In this document: positions 11,644 to 21,853 of the stretch, piece after piece | How the letters are laid out: every line of letters begins with the position of its first letter | Position numbering within the stretch: the first letter of the stretch is position 1 | Source of the DNA: Bryoerythrophyllum caledonicum | Taxonomy: Eukaryota > Streptophyta > Bryopsida > Pottiales > Pottiaceae | Direction: 5' to 3' | Assembly: GCA_963971425.1 (NCBI GenBank) | Contig: OZ020519.1 | Location: 4,108,028-4,172,027, forward strand | DNA: 64,000 nt | The notes under the pieces: model-generated | Told to the model about the DNA's origin: nothing | Seen by the model: the letters and a program-made list of their open reading frames with translations, nothing else | Databases searched by the model: none | Made by a program: the position numbers and the translations under genes

Positions 11644-11663
11644 CCGGTCCCCAAAGGGGCCGG
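11644..11663 (-). other. LINE-B 3' hairpin
   Basis: Plus-strand CCGGTCCCCAAAGGGGCCGG folds into a near-perfect stem, with a UUUG loop on the minus-strand RNA. It is followed on the minus strand by TGTTCTTCTTCTTCT. It is equivalent to the LINE-A and SINE 3' hairpins. Confidence 0.75.
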
Positions 11664-11979
11664 CGTGAATAAAGTGTCTATTCGTTCCACCACTAAAACC
11701 ATGCCCACCAGACAAGGAATTAGTAGTATGGAACTACTTCCCCCTCTCGAGGGTAGACACTATGTAACAAGTAACCAAAATATACAAGTAACCAAAACAC
11801 AAGTAACCAACCATATCCAAAGAGTAACAAAGAAGGGGGGGAGAGGGGAGAAAATGAGAGGAGAGGGGAGAAATGGAGAGGAGAGAATAGAGAGGAGGGA
11901 AACATTGGAAAGGGAAGGGGTGTTTCTCAATGTGGGAAGTTTTTGACGTTTTAAAGATAAGTAAGTAAAGGGTAATGCT

Positions 11980-13852
11980 AACGAAGGTCTTGTATGTCGG
12001 GGAGGGCTTGGTTGTTTTCAGTTTTGCGTTTGTGTAGTAGGATGGACATAGCATGTTGAATGGCAATGGTGTTTATGTTATTGAAAGTGTGTGAAATTGT
12101 TTCGATGGGGATTTTAAAGGTATCTTCAAGGATTTTTATAGATGGGATAAAGGTGGTGGCACGAGCGCCGGCTGTGATTACAATAAGGGGATCCACTTTC
12201 CATCCGAGGGCTATGATGTCATCAATAAGGGGTTGGTATTTATTCATTTTGTTTTTAATTGTTTCTGGGGAAAATCTATCATTACAATATGTGAATTTGA
12301 TGAATTGAATGGTATAGTCCTGGTTTATGTAGTCGGGTGGGGGGTCATTATATGGTAGGCCTCTAACGCAAAGTATGTCTGGTTTGAGTCTAGTATTGCA
12401 ATGAAATCGTTGAGTTACACATGTACATGGGAGTAGCCAAGGGAAGACCTTGTTTTCTTGTGGGTTGTTATTAAAGGTGTCGGCATTCATGAGAATAAAA
12501 CATCGCGATTTGTTATGGGAGGTAATTAGTTTTCAAATTTCCCATACCACTTTGTTATGTCTTTTGACAATTAAGGAGTGTATGTGGTGGTTTTGGCATT
12601 TAAGTAGAACATGTAGCCATGTGTTGGGGTCCGTAGAAGTGCATATGGAACATGTTATGGATGGGAATCTTTCTATTCCGAAGAAGAGTTGTTTTCGGGC
12701 GTTGCCCATATATTGACCTGTACGGAATTTGATGAGGCATGTTATTTGTGAGTCGGAAATGATGGGATTTTTCCAGAAAGTTGTGGAGAGTTCATTGTCT
12801 ATTTTATTGTTGCCATTCCATTTTTCTCTGTTAGGGAAGTTTTCTGCGATTGTGTCAAGGTTGTTATAGAGGTCTTGTTTTTTGAGATATTTGCTCAAAA
12901 ATCTAACTGGGCCTTTATCGGGGGTATCTTCTTTGGAAAGCCAATCTTCTTATTGAAAGTAGTATGGGGTAGCATGGGCATGTTCGTATGGATCTTTGGC
13001 ATTTTTATGTATTTTTTCTCGGCCCTCTTTTGCTAATTTATCTGCTTCTTTGTTTCCATTAATATTGGCATGTGCTCTAACTTTGTGAAGGGTTGTGATT
13101 TGTGTTCGGTTTTGTAACATTTCGACCATTGACATTAATATGGTTTTGTTGGGATGGCTATTTTGGAGGGTAGGGTGTGTTATTTGGGTGTTTAGTAGGT
13201 AAAGTGCATTGATACAATCGGTAAATATATGTGTGGGTTCGTTGTTGTATTTAGTTGTGATGATTTGTAGTGTTTTGTGGATGGCCATAAGTTCTCCTCT
13301 AAGGATATTTTGTAGTCCATGGAGTCTTTTGGCTAATTTAATTTCTTTGGTACGATTATATATGCCATAGCAAGCTTTTTCTCTGTGCCAATTTCCCGGG
13401 CTAACTTGTTGAGGTGGTTTGAAGGAGCCATCGGTATAGTAGCTATATGCGGGGTCAAATTTGGTGTGGTATAAGTTTGATAATTCGGGAGGGGGGGAGG
13501 TGTTCCAAGGTAGTCTAATGTGTTGTTGAAGTAGTTTAGTTTTGACCATTTTTTGCTTCGGTTAACGGGGGTTGGTATAGGTGTTGGTTGGTGGGGCCAT
13601 TTTAGTGTATAGTCTGTGTATGTTTAGAGTATTTGCTATGGAAGTGAGTTTAGCAAGTTGTTCTAGAGTGCCAAGGTTTTGATTTTGGTGGTCGACACAT
13701 ATTATTTGTAATGTAGATGGTTCTATCCGGGGCTTTTTTAGCTCGGGTGGAATAGTAGATTCTCCGTATGGTATTGAGTCTGCTTCAAATAGTGCAATGA
13801 TATGAGAGTCTGTAAATGGGCTTGAGTGTTGGTTAAAGTTTTGGTACCAGTT
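11980..13852 (-). pseudogene. LINE-B ORF2 part 2: RNase H and C-terminal zinc motif
   Basis: Minus frames 13,549-12,950, 12,898-12,533 and 12,490-11,978 cover an RNase H domain (YYTDGSFKP, RGELMAIHKTLQ, IFTDCINALYLL, NKEADKLAKEG: the D, E, D and final D are all present). Then comes FRTGQYMGNARKQ, a CxxC...H...C finger (CSICTSTDPNTWLHVLLKC) and a C-terminal region with DILCVRGLPYNDPP. Two internal breaks separate the frames. The DNA continues into the MULE insertion at 13,853. Confidence 0.8.
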
Positions 13853-13930
13853 GGGACGAAGCTATCTTGCGTGCGGTGAGGTGTGAGCGGTGAGCGGTGA
13901 GGCATGAGCGGTGAACGGTGAGCCGTAAGA
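13853..13930 (+). repeat. MULE left TIR with sub-terminal GCGGTGA repeats
   Basis: After GCTATCTTG come six to seven copies of a (A)GCGGTGAG-type octamer ending in CGGTGAGCCGTAAG. The right end mirrors this at 21,782-21,853 (CTTACCGCTCACCGCTCAC). Clustered sub-terminal motifs are usual transposase binding sites. Confidence 0.75.
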
Positions 13931-13959
13931 AAAAATTTGGTAAAAAGTTTTTGAAAATT

Positions 13960-14055
13960 GTCACTTTTTACTATATAAAAGTTACTTTTTCACTATATGA
14001 AAGTTACTTTTTTACTATATAAAAGTAATTTTTTTACTATACGATAGTAATCAGA
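13960..14055 (+). repeat. Tandem repeat near the MULE left end
   Basis: Three to four units of about 29 bp, built on CTATATAAAAGTTACTTTTT with small changes. Confidence 0.75.
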
Positions 14056-14442
14056 CTACAGGAACTAAAACTTTTGTTACCAAAAATAATCTACAATAAA
14101 GATTCCAAGACGGCCTTATGACCAAGAAAAGAGCAAGACAATTTCACGTACATGACCATGGACAGAAACTGTGAAAAACAAACAAAAAAGAAGAAAAAAA
14201 ACATAAATAAATAAAAATGAGAAAATAAAAGAGAGAAAAAAGTGACAAAAAAGATAAAAACAAAGTAAAAAAAATTTACAAAAAAGTGAAGATTGAAAAA
14301 GTGGGAAATAAAATTGTGAAAAAGACATTGAGCGATTCAAGAACAGTTCAAATTCTTGCCAATATAGCGGTGGCCCTGTAGTCTCACCGTCTCTTACATA
14401 TTATAGAAAATAGGTATAAGGATTATTTCGTGAAATCAAACA

Positions 14443-16315
14443 CTAGGTGCAGCCCTCTTTCTGAAGCAAGACTTTAAGAACACGCTTAATCTCGTTGAAG
14501 CTAAAACTAGGGGCGTGCATTAAGACTTCCACCTTTGGATCTAGCTCACAAACAATGGTGAAGATAAAATAAAGGTGTTTGCAGTAACACCATTGAGGAC
14601 GTCTGCCAAGAGACTTACTGGACATCTCCTTGAAAGATACGCAGTCACAACTTGGAAATTGACTGATAGAGATTATGTAGTTTGAAACTTTAATTGTGGA
14701 TTTGGACTCAAACGAGAGAATGCAGCCAAAGGCAGGGTCAGGGAGCATAAGAAGGTTACTGACTTTTCCAAGAACCAAAAGCGCAAATGCGTAGATGTTC
14801 CGATGTCTGGTGGTTGGGGCCTTCGGATTCCGGCGGATGTTCTTGCCGAATCTTCGCTTCGGATGCTCATCTGAGTTCACCAGAGTTGGAACAGATTTCA
14901 GGTCAAACAATGCACCATCCTAAGAGAACAACTTCTGGGGAGAGAGCATTACACGTCGGCGAGACGAAAACCTGCATTTGTAAGACGTAGAATCTCGGCC
15001 TTCGTAAGGGACGTGCCAAATTTCACCGGCCAAACGTCGGGGACCACTGGCTTAGAAATTACTCAGTCCCTCTTTGATTCCATCACACAGCGATTGATGT
15101 CATCGTTAGAGAAGAAAAACTGCATCTTATCAAGTCGCATCTTTTTATAGTTCTTCATCATGCCAATGTAAGTCGGTGCGGCAGTACTCTTGTTGTTCTG
15201 CACAATTCGAGCAGTACACTTCTTCTTCGTACCAGCCTGTTGTGCAAAATAGGCTTTTGCTGATGTCCTCGGAAGCCTAGCAATATGCCACTTGCTCTCG
15301 TCACAGGTAGTCTCCAACACACCCATATCATGGGTTACACTTGTTGAAATTCTAGGTCTAGGGGTACTGGCGAGGTTCGTTGGAGCTTCCGCAACTGTTG
15401 AATACATACAATCGTCAGTAGTAAGGTCCATAGTAATTTGTGAAGACGCCCTTGTCGCGACTCTAGGACGAGAAATGCTGATTTTATCTAGACGATGAGA
15501 ATCGAACTCAAATCCGGGAGGAAGGTCTTGCTTTCGTTTCACAGACAAGAAGACTTCCTCTCCTTCCAAATGTGGAGGGCGAATGCAAAACTCAGCAGTT
15601 CCAGGCATATTACAGAAAAGCCTCATGAAGAGATTTTGAGTTTTCCGAACGTTGAGTAATCCAATGAGCAGCACAAAGTCGAAGCTCTTCCTTCCCAGGC
15701 CCTTGCCCTCCTCGCTCACCTTTCGAGTATTGATAGCAAGCCACGACTTGCATGAATGCCCGAACCATGTCATCGACAATGGCAACGTATAAATCATTTC
15801 CATGTTTTCCCGACTGCTGCAACCACTTGTTGTGGACAGTCTCCGCTAAATTTCAAGATGGCATTTCAGCCAATTCAGATTCGGTTTTCAACTATGTTTT
15901 CATTGCAATGTGAGACAGTGAAGGTTACATTTTTTGCCTTCCGCGCAAGGTCTTTTTCAAACGTATAAGGGTCAGTGCCGAATTCGTGTCGTGGGATCGG
16001 GGAGGTTCCGTGTGCGGAATCCGTGTCTCCGGACTTCGTGGATCCGATGATGGAGATGCCTACGCCTTCTCGTGCACGTCTTCTAGGTTTAGAGTGATTA
16101 TAGGTGTTACAGGTGATTGAGTCAACATGGTGTTTTAATCTGCAATGTATGCTTAATAATTCATATCCAACTTTCTCCACCCAGTCCAATTTTATGTAGC
16201 CAGTATCGAAATCGTGCACTGAGGTTGCAAACATAGTGTTCGCTTTGCGAAGTGCGTGGTCAGAAACATTTATACTTCTGTCGGGCCGTAACTCGATTCG
16301 GCCTGTTGAGATCAT
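14443..16315 (-). pseudogene. SWIM zinc-finger protein of the MULE (transposase C-terminal part), decayed
   Basis: Minus-strand frames in order are 16,315-15,875, about 15,870-15,610, 15,803-15,063 and 14,910-14,443. Around 15,870-15,720 they read NLAETVHNKWLQQSG and YVAIVDDMVRAFMQV, a block I associate with plant MULE-type transposases after the catalytic core. At 14,660-14,540 lies a SWIM finger (ISQFPSCDCVSFKEM ... WCYCKHLYFIF: CxC...CxH). SWIM fingers follow the DDE domain in MULE transposases. A frame change near 15,690 and an in-frame stop near 15,857 show it is broken. No DDE core was recognised upstream, so that part may be lost or outside what I can read. Confidence 0.55.
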
Positions 16316-16577
16316 TGTTGAAACTCTGTCTTGTTGTTGTTTAGCTCCGCCTTATGCAGAATGTGTTGGAATATGCATGATGTTTTGTCGCTCATTAGTT
16401 AGAGAAATGAGCTCCATTCTCTGAATTGGATAGAATATCTCTTCTGATTTTTTTGATCATACTGTGTCTTGTTAAAGTTTTGATGGATTTTTTTGCACAA
16501 TTATCTCCATTTATCGGATGATGTCATTCTTGTCCCATTCTTGTCCCTCTAATGTTCTCTCAACTGCTCTTGCAAAA
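16316..16577. promoter_or_regulatory. Divergent upstream region of the two MULE genes
   Basis: It lies between the minus-strand SWIM gene and the plus-strand ParB-like pseudogene, so it should have carried both promoters. It is AT-rich; no specific element could be assigned. Confidence 0.3.
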
Positions 16578-17784
16578 ATGGAGAGCCAATCTGATGTGTC
16601 AGTTCGCGGAGATGAACCAGATACTAAAATGGAGACAGTGAACTCCTTGAATTCTGCTGTGCAGCCATCAGGTAATTATTAAAAAAAATATATTATTCTC
16701 AATGGACTTGTGATTTCATCACTAACAAATCAGTATTTTCAGGAAGTGCCCAAGCGTTGGATTTGAATGACAATGGAACAAAAAGTAACGATGTTGCTGA
16801 AGTTTCAAGACCATTATAAAATGCATCAAACCCACTATCAGTCGCGGATTTGGAGAAGCAGATGGACGATCTTGTACTTAAAGAGACAGTGAACACGATT
16901 GCTCTTTTGGATGGTCTTCAATTTCAGCCCAAAGAGAAGTCGAAGCTTGACATTCCTCTTGGTCGAATGATTCAGTAGCCCATAGTTCGTCCTCTCTTGA
17001 AGAACGATGTCATGGGGTTGGGCTCGCATTTCCTAAAGAACGGCTACATGGAAGGTTCAGGTGTGTTCTATGTTGCGACACAAAATCACGAGGGGAAGAC
17101 TGTAGATGTCTCTGAGGATACCTTGAATAGTTGGAGTCCAGCGTGGATTGCTGCAAAGGAGGCATTCGAATTCAGGTTGAATGCGGATCATGACCTGAGA
17201 GTCTTTTCGAAGAAGATGTTTTATGTCTAGAATGGCAACCATCGGCTGCAGGCTTGGCTGCCAGTGATAAACCGAGACCATGGTGATGACCCCAGCTGGC
17301 ATTATGCAGTGGAGTCCATTCTGCTGAATGTCAATGGTTACGTTCCAGTCCTACTTTCTGCGCTGCATAAAGTAAACTCGTGAGATTTCTTTATGTGCAA
17401 ACAACTTAATCTTCTACATCAAATGAAAAATTTGTCTAAATGGTTTAATGATCTACCTATGTAGGCAAAACCAGAAATCTTTCGTGACAACAAATCTTGT
17501 TCAGAAGCTCTACCGAATTCAAGGCATGGTCGGGCAGCCTTTGAACTATTTCGAGAAACTGGTCTCGAAGGCAGAAATCGATGCAGCTGAAGCAAAGCAA
17601 AACTCTGCAAAAAGGAGGTGGTACACACTCGCGCTGAAGTCATTGAACTCTGTCCTCTATCAGGTATGTCCCTTTATCCACTTGCTGAGTCCAAATTTCT
17701 TCAGTCACATTAAATTGGATTTTAAGAGTTTGATTTTGTCAGTAAATAGGAGTTTGATGCGCAAAGGAGGAGATGCACAATGAT

Positions 17785-18540
17785 GTGGGGGTGTGCGGCC
17801 AACAACACACCTCCTAGCGCTCACACCTTAGCACCTTTTAGGAACCAATGTGTAAGCGATGGGAATTGTACCTCTGGCGGCAGAGACCCACAGAGTTGCG
17901 CTATCACTCATTATCACGAGTCGTGCTAATGAGTGATTGCGCGACTCTGTGGGTCTCTGCCGCTAGCGGCACACCTCCCATCTCTCACCTTGGTTCCTAA
18001 AAGGTTCCAAGGTGTGAGCGATGGGAGGTGTACTGCTGGCGGCACACCCCCGCAACGTCGTGCTTATGAGTGATTGTGCGATGCTATGGGGGTGTGCCGC
18101 CAGCGGCACACCTCCTATCGCTCAAACCTTGGTTCCTAAAAGGTGCCAAGGTATGAGCGATGGGAGGTGTGCCGCTAGCGGCACACCCTCGCAGCGTTGT
18201 GCTTATGAGTGATTGCACGACACTATGGGGGTGTGCCGCTGGCAGCACACCCCCATAGTGTCGCGCAATCACTCATAAGCACAACGCTGCGGGGGTGTGC
18301 CGCTAGCGGCACACCTCCCGTCGCTCATACCTTGGCACCTTTTAGGAACCAAGGTTTGAGCGATGGAAGGTGTGCCGCTGGCGGCTCTTCCCCATAGCGT
18401 CGTGCAATCACTCATAAGCACGACGCTGCAGGGGTGTGCCGCCAGCGGCATATATCCAATCACTCACACCTTGGTTCTTAAAAGGTGCCAAGGAATGAGC
18501 GATGGGAGGTGTGCCGCTGGCGGCACACCCCCACAACATT
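17785..18540. repeat. Chain of palindromes in an intron of the ParB-like pseudogene
   Basis: Two palindromic modules alternate head to tail. Module A, about 62 bp, reads CACCTCCCATCGCTC..CCTTGG, then a TTCCTAAAAGGT centre, and back. Module B, about 55 bp, is built on CACCCCC.CAGCGTCGTGC with an ACTCATAAGCAC/GTGCTTATGAGT core. They are joined by the 20-bp palindrome GTGTGCCGCTAGCGGCACAC or close variants. About a dozen modules fit in 755 bp, and one more partial joint lies at 18,751. Single strands would fold into a row of hairpins. Confidence 0.85.
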
Positions 18541-19309
18541 GTAGATCTTCAAAGATGCGAATCGAATAATAAGACGTAGTTGTAAATCAAGAACTCAATC
18601 ATGTGTTTGTGTGATACTTTACAAACCTGAATCATTCTCCAAACCTTTTTTTAAAGTCCCATTAGACTTAGATCTGGCAATACTTGTGAACAAAGATTGC
18701 GTAGATATAGGATTTCGAATTCGGACACTAATGAAGCAAATGGTGTGCTGGTAGCGGCACACTTCTTTTTCCAAATGCAAATTGTTTAGTGTGTGTGAGC
18801 GCTTCATTTGATTTCTCTGAACTGTCTTGAGTTGTGCTTGACAACTTTACAGTGTATTCACAGCAAGAGATCGGAGAAGCACGTGCGGTGGCGCAGAGAA
18901 AGTTTGCCGAGAGATTTCCGGATCCCAAGGAATGGACTTCAAGTTATGCTCACAATTTTGTGAGAAAAGTTGTTGAGAAGATGAAGGGCTCCTCTCTTTC
19001 AGAGCTGCGAAAACAACTTCCAATTGCAGACCCCAAGCATACTCCAGCATTCCTTAGTCAAGTGAAGCTTCATTACGAGGCTCATGAAGACGACGCAGAG
19101 ATGACCCAGGAGAAGCTAAGTATGCTCGCGACATCTGCCATGGATCCTGTGATGAAAGTGAAATGGCTCCATTGTTGGAATAGAGATGGAAATCTTCGAG
19201 AATCTCTCAGGTTTCCAAAGACGAAGTTTCCAGACAGTGAGTTCCCTGATTGGCTTCACCAAGCAACGTGGTGGGCTCAGGTACCCACTATTAATTCACT
19301 TTGTTTTCT

Positions 19310-19445
19310 TTGTTTAAGTTATAAAAGTTCCCAGTCTAAAAAGTTGAATCCTTATCGCAGCTGTCTACTAAAGCTGAGCAACTAAAGTATGTTTTCTCTG
19401 TTTTAGTTTCTAATACGTTGAATTGTTATTGCAGTTGTCTACTGA
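19310..19445 (+). repeat. Duplicated 3' splice site
   Basis: A tandem pair of about 75-bp segments each contains a T-rich tract, GTTGAAT, TTAT.GCAG and TGTCTACT.AAGCTGAGCA. The first copy (acceptor ending 19,360) runs into a stop soon after; the second (ending 19,434) joins in frame with the upstream exon. Confidence 0.65.
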
Positions 19446-20412
19446 AGCTGAGCAGTTGTTGGATGGCTCGTTGCTGGAAATTGGTGTCAAAGTGAACTAC
19501 GACCCCGATAATGGCGATCTAATCACGCAAATTTTGGACTACGTTGAGGAAATGCGGATTCAGCCATAGGATACAGCATTTTATCGGGAGTTCAACGTGG
19601 ACAAGGGCGTTCACAAGAACTATGAACCTACGGATCAGTGCGGGTTTCCATCGGCTTTGAGGCGTACCTAATACAGGTATTTCAAGTTCATTCTCATGCC
19701 GGCAAGGACAGTGACCCGCAACCCCCCATTTTTTGCATCCTACCTAGATCCCAAGAGCCCCTTAACCATGATATCAGAGGGAATCAAGATTGATTGGGGT
19801 CCTCACCACTGGGAGCGCTGCGGATGGTATCTGGACTGCCCTGTCCAGAAACCGCCTCACTTTGACATTTCATTGCGCGATTCCATTTAGCCAGAGCTGA
19901 TTGGGGTGGAGACGAATGCACAAGCTGCTGCTGTGCAAACTAGAACAAAGGGTAAGGGAAAAGCTGCCACAAAGAAGGCTCGAGGTTCTACATCTCGCGA
20001 CTCTAAAGTTGAGGTCGTCATTCCCTCAGCTGTCGCCGCGGCCGACTCTGCTCTAGTGGTCGCTGAGAGCATTCTAGATGTTCTAACGTCTCCGGAGATT
20101 CCCTTCGCGCGTATCGCGCTGCTGGTCAGCATTTTGTGGGCTTTGAATCCGATAAGGTTGTATTCAAGGTGGTGTTGAAGCCACTATTTATGCCCTAGCC
20201 TCCGAGATCCACTCCCGTTCAGCCCACCACCGTGGACCTTACCATTGATGAAGATCCCCCAATCCGCAAGATCAAGAGAAACCGCTTAAGTAAGTCACAA
20301 CATTAAATTTTACTTCACTTGTTTCTGTATTTCCTCATATTAATTTGTGCTCTCGAGTTTTATTTCAGTTTGATGGAGTTAGCAGCTTCATCGGAAAGGG
20401 ATTTCTTGCTCC

Positions 20413-21528
20413 CTTCGTATGCGGGCCAAGCTGCAAATCAGATGGCAATTGTAGATTCCCCTTCGTCTGCATCCACTTCCTGTAGTTCAGGTTTTAGTTT
20501 TCTCGAATTTCTTGATCTTGAGGCAGTAGAGGAGTCAGACATTTTCCTTTCATCGTCGGATAGTTATTGTAACTCCTCTTCCTAGATAATTTTGATGTTC
20601 AACCTATATCTTGGAATTTATTCATGTTGTTGTGAATAGTTTTGTCACTACACAGAATCACATCCATTACTCTGAATGCCATCATCAGCTGATTGGCCTT
20701 GAATAGGACTTATGATAGATGAGGTGGGTCGTGCTCGATTGGTCTGAGAAGAGCTAATGGGAGTATATATTTGTTACAGTGTGATTCGGGAACTGTTAGA
20801 CTGGAGGAAGATTGTCTTTGTGCGGGTTTTGAGGTCTTATGCTAGTAATGATGTATGGTACCGTAGTATTGAAGTTTGGCATTTGAATCTGGCAAAATAT
20901 ATTTTGCGTTGCACTTGGTAGTGAATCCACTTTCAAGTTGTTGGTTTGGTGTGATGAAATGGTTTATAATCTGGCTTGTGCGCTTAAATTTTTGTTGTTT
21001 TGCCGAAGTTTAGTTATGTTGACGTAGAGTTACTGCTGGCGGTTGCATCGAGTGGAGAGGCTCGCAGGTTCTCTCTCTTCACAACAAATTTCCGTCTGCG
21101 TGTAGGTAACGTCCGGTTCTCCGTATGTCAAGTGTGGCAGACATTCTTTGATGTGGTAGTGGTCTGAATTCGTTTTATTGTAGTGAATGTAGTCGACTTG
21201 TTGCTGTGTGTTGACGAAGCTTCAGCTTAGTGGAATTGCAGCATAGTGAAGCAGAGTGGCTTGGTCTTCTTATGATTGAAGAGGCATCGTGTTTGAGTGG
21301 GTTGTCACCTTCGTATGCGGGCCAAGCTGCAAACTAGCGGGCCAAGCTGCAAACTAGATGGCCAACGTAGTTTCCCCTTCGTTTGCATCCACTTCCTCTA
21401 GTTCATGTTTTAGTTTCTTCAAATTTCTTGATCTCGAGACAATAGAGGAGTCAAACATTCTCCTTTCATCGTTAGATTGTTATTGTAACTCCTCTTCCTA
21501 GATAATTTTGATTTGCAACCTATATCTT
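20413..21528 (+). repeat. Direct duplication of about 200 bp inside the MULE
   Basis: 20,413-20,616 and 21,308-21,528 share TCGTATGCGGGCCAAGCTGC, CATCCACTTCCT.TAGTTCA, AATTTCTTGATCT.GAG and TTGTAACTCCTCTTCCTAGA. The second copy begins with an extra short duplication of CGGGCCAAGCTGCAAACTAG. The first copy lies in a 88-codon Ser-rich frame (20,319-20,585) that may be the last exon of the cargo gene. Confidence 0.8.
20617..21307. other. MULE interior, no gene seen
   Basis: Non-coding sequence between the two duplicated blocks; no domain or structure recognised. Confidence 0.4.
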
Positions 21529-21853
21529 TGATAACCCTCCGATAACTACTTATATTAACGGATATCATAGGAGTTTTGCCGGGTGTCAACTAATACCTAA
21601 ATTTTGATTACATTTTTGGGGCTTCCCAATACGGAAAATGTCTACGGATCTAGGTTACCCTCTTACCGCTTCTTTTTGAGTAATTTCAGATATATTATTA
21701 TATTTCTCTTCAGGATAACTTAATCCTTAAATTATTGAATTTGAGGTCCATTTTTGAAGTAAATGCACTATAAAGTTTTTACCCCTTACCGCTCACCGCT
21801 CACGTCTCACCGCTCGCCGCTCACCGCTCACTACTCACAAGATAGCATTCCCC

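Larger units (their letters stand above)
16578..20300 (+). pseudogene. Multi-exon MULE cargo gene with a ParB-like GNHR motif
   Basis: Phase-consistent GT-AG joins give exons 16,578-16,671, 16,742-17,379, 17,465-17,663, 18,864-19,280 and 19,435 to about 20,290. Recognisable text includes LKNDVMGLGSHFLKNGYMEG, then a stop followed by NGNHRLQAWLPVI. This resembles the GxHR core of ParB/sulfiredoxin-fold domains. A basic KGKGKAATKKARG tract and acidic DLTIDEDPP follow near the C-terminus. At least six in-frame stops (16,817 TAA, 16,977 TAG, 17,228 TAG, 19,567 TAG, 19,669 TAA, 19,888 TAG) and a frame change near 20,115 kill the gene. Four of the six stops are TAG, consistent with C-to-T decay of CAG or TGG. 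The role in the transposon is unknown, and the ParB link rests on one motif. Confidence 0.5.
13853..21853. mobile_element. 8.0-kb Mutator-like element (MULE) inserted in LINE-B
   Basis: The target site GTACCAGTT is duplicated at 13,844-13,852 and 21,854-21,862 (a tenth base, G, is ambiguous). The corresponding unbroken sequence is seen in LINE-A ORF2 near 45,830. The ends are inverted: GGGACGAAGCTATCTTG on the left, and GGGGAATGCTATCTTG read inward from the right. Each is followed by sub-terminal GCGGTGAG-like repeats. A 9-10 bp duplication, long TIRs and a SWIM-domain gene fit the Mutator superfamily. Cargo is two divergent decayed genes with a shared upstream region at 16,316-16,577. Confidence 0.85.

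Noticed and set aside
17785-18540. CRISPR array
   Set aside because: Units are palindromic modules without unique spacers, lie in a eukaryotic intron and have no cas genes nearby.
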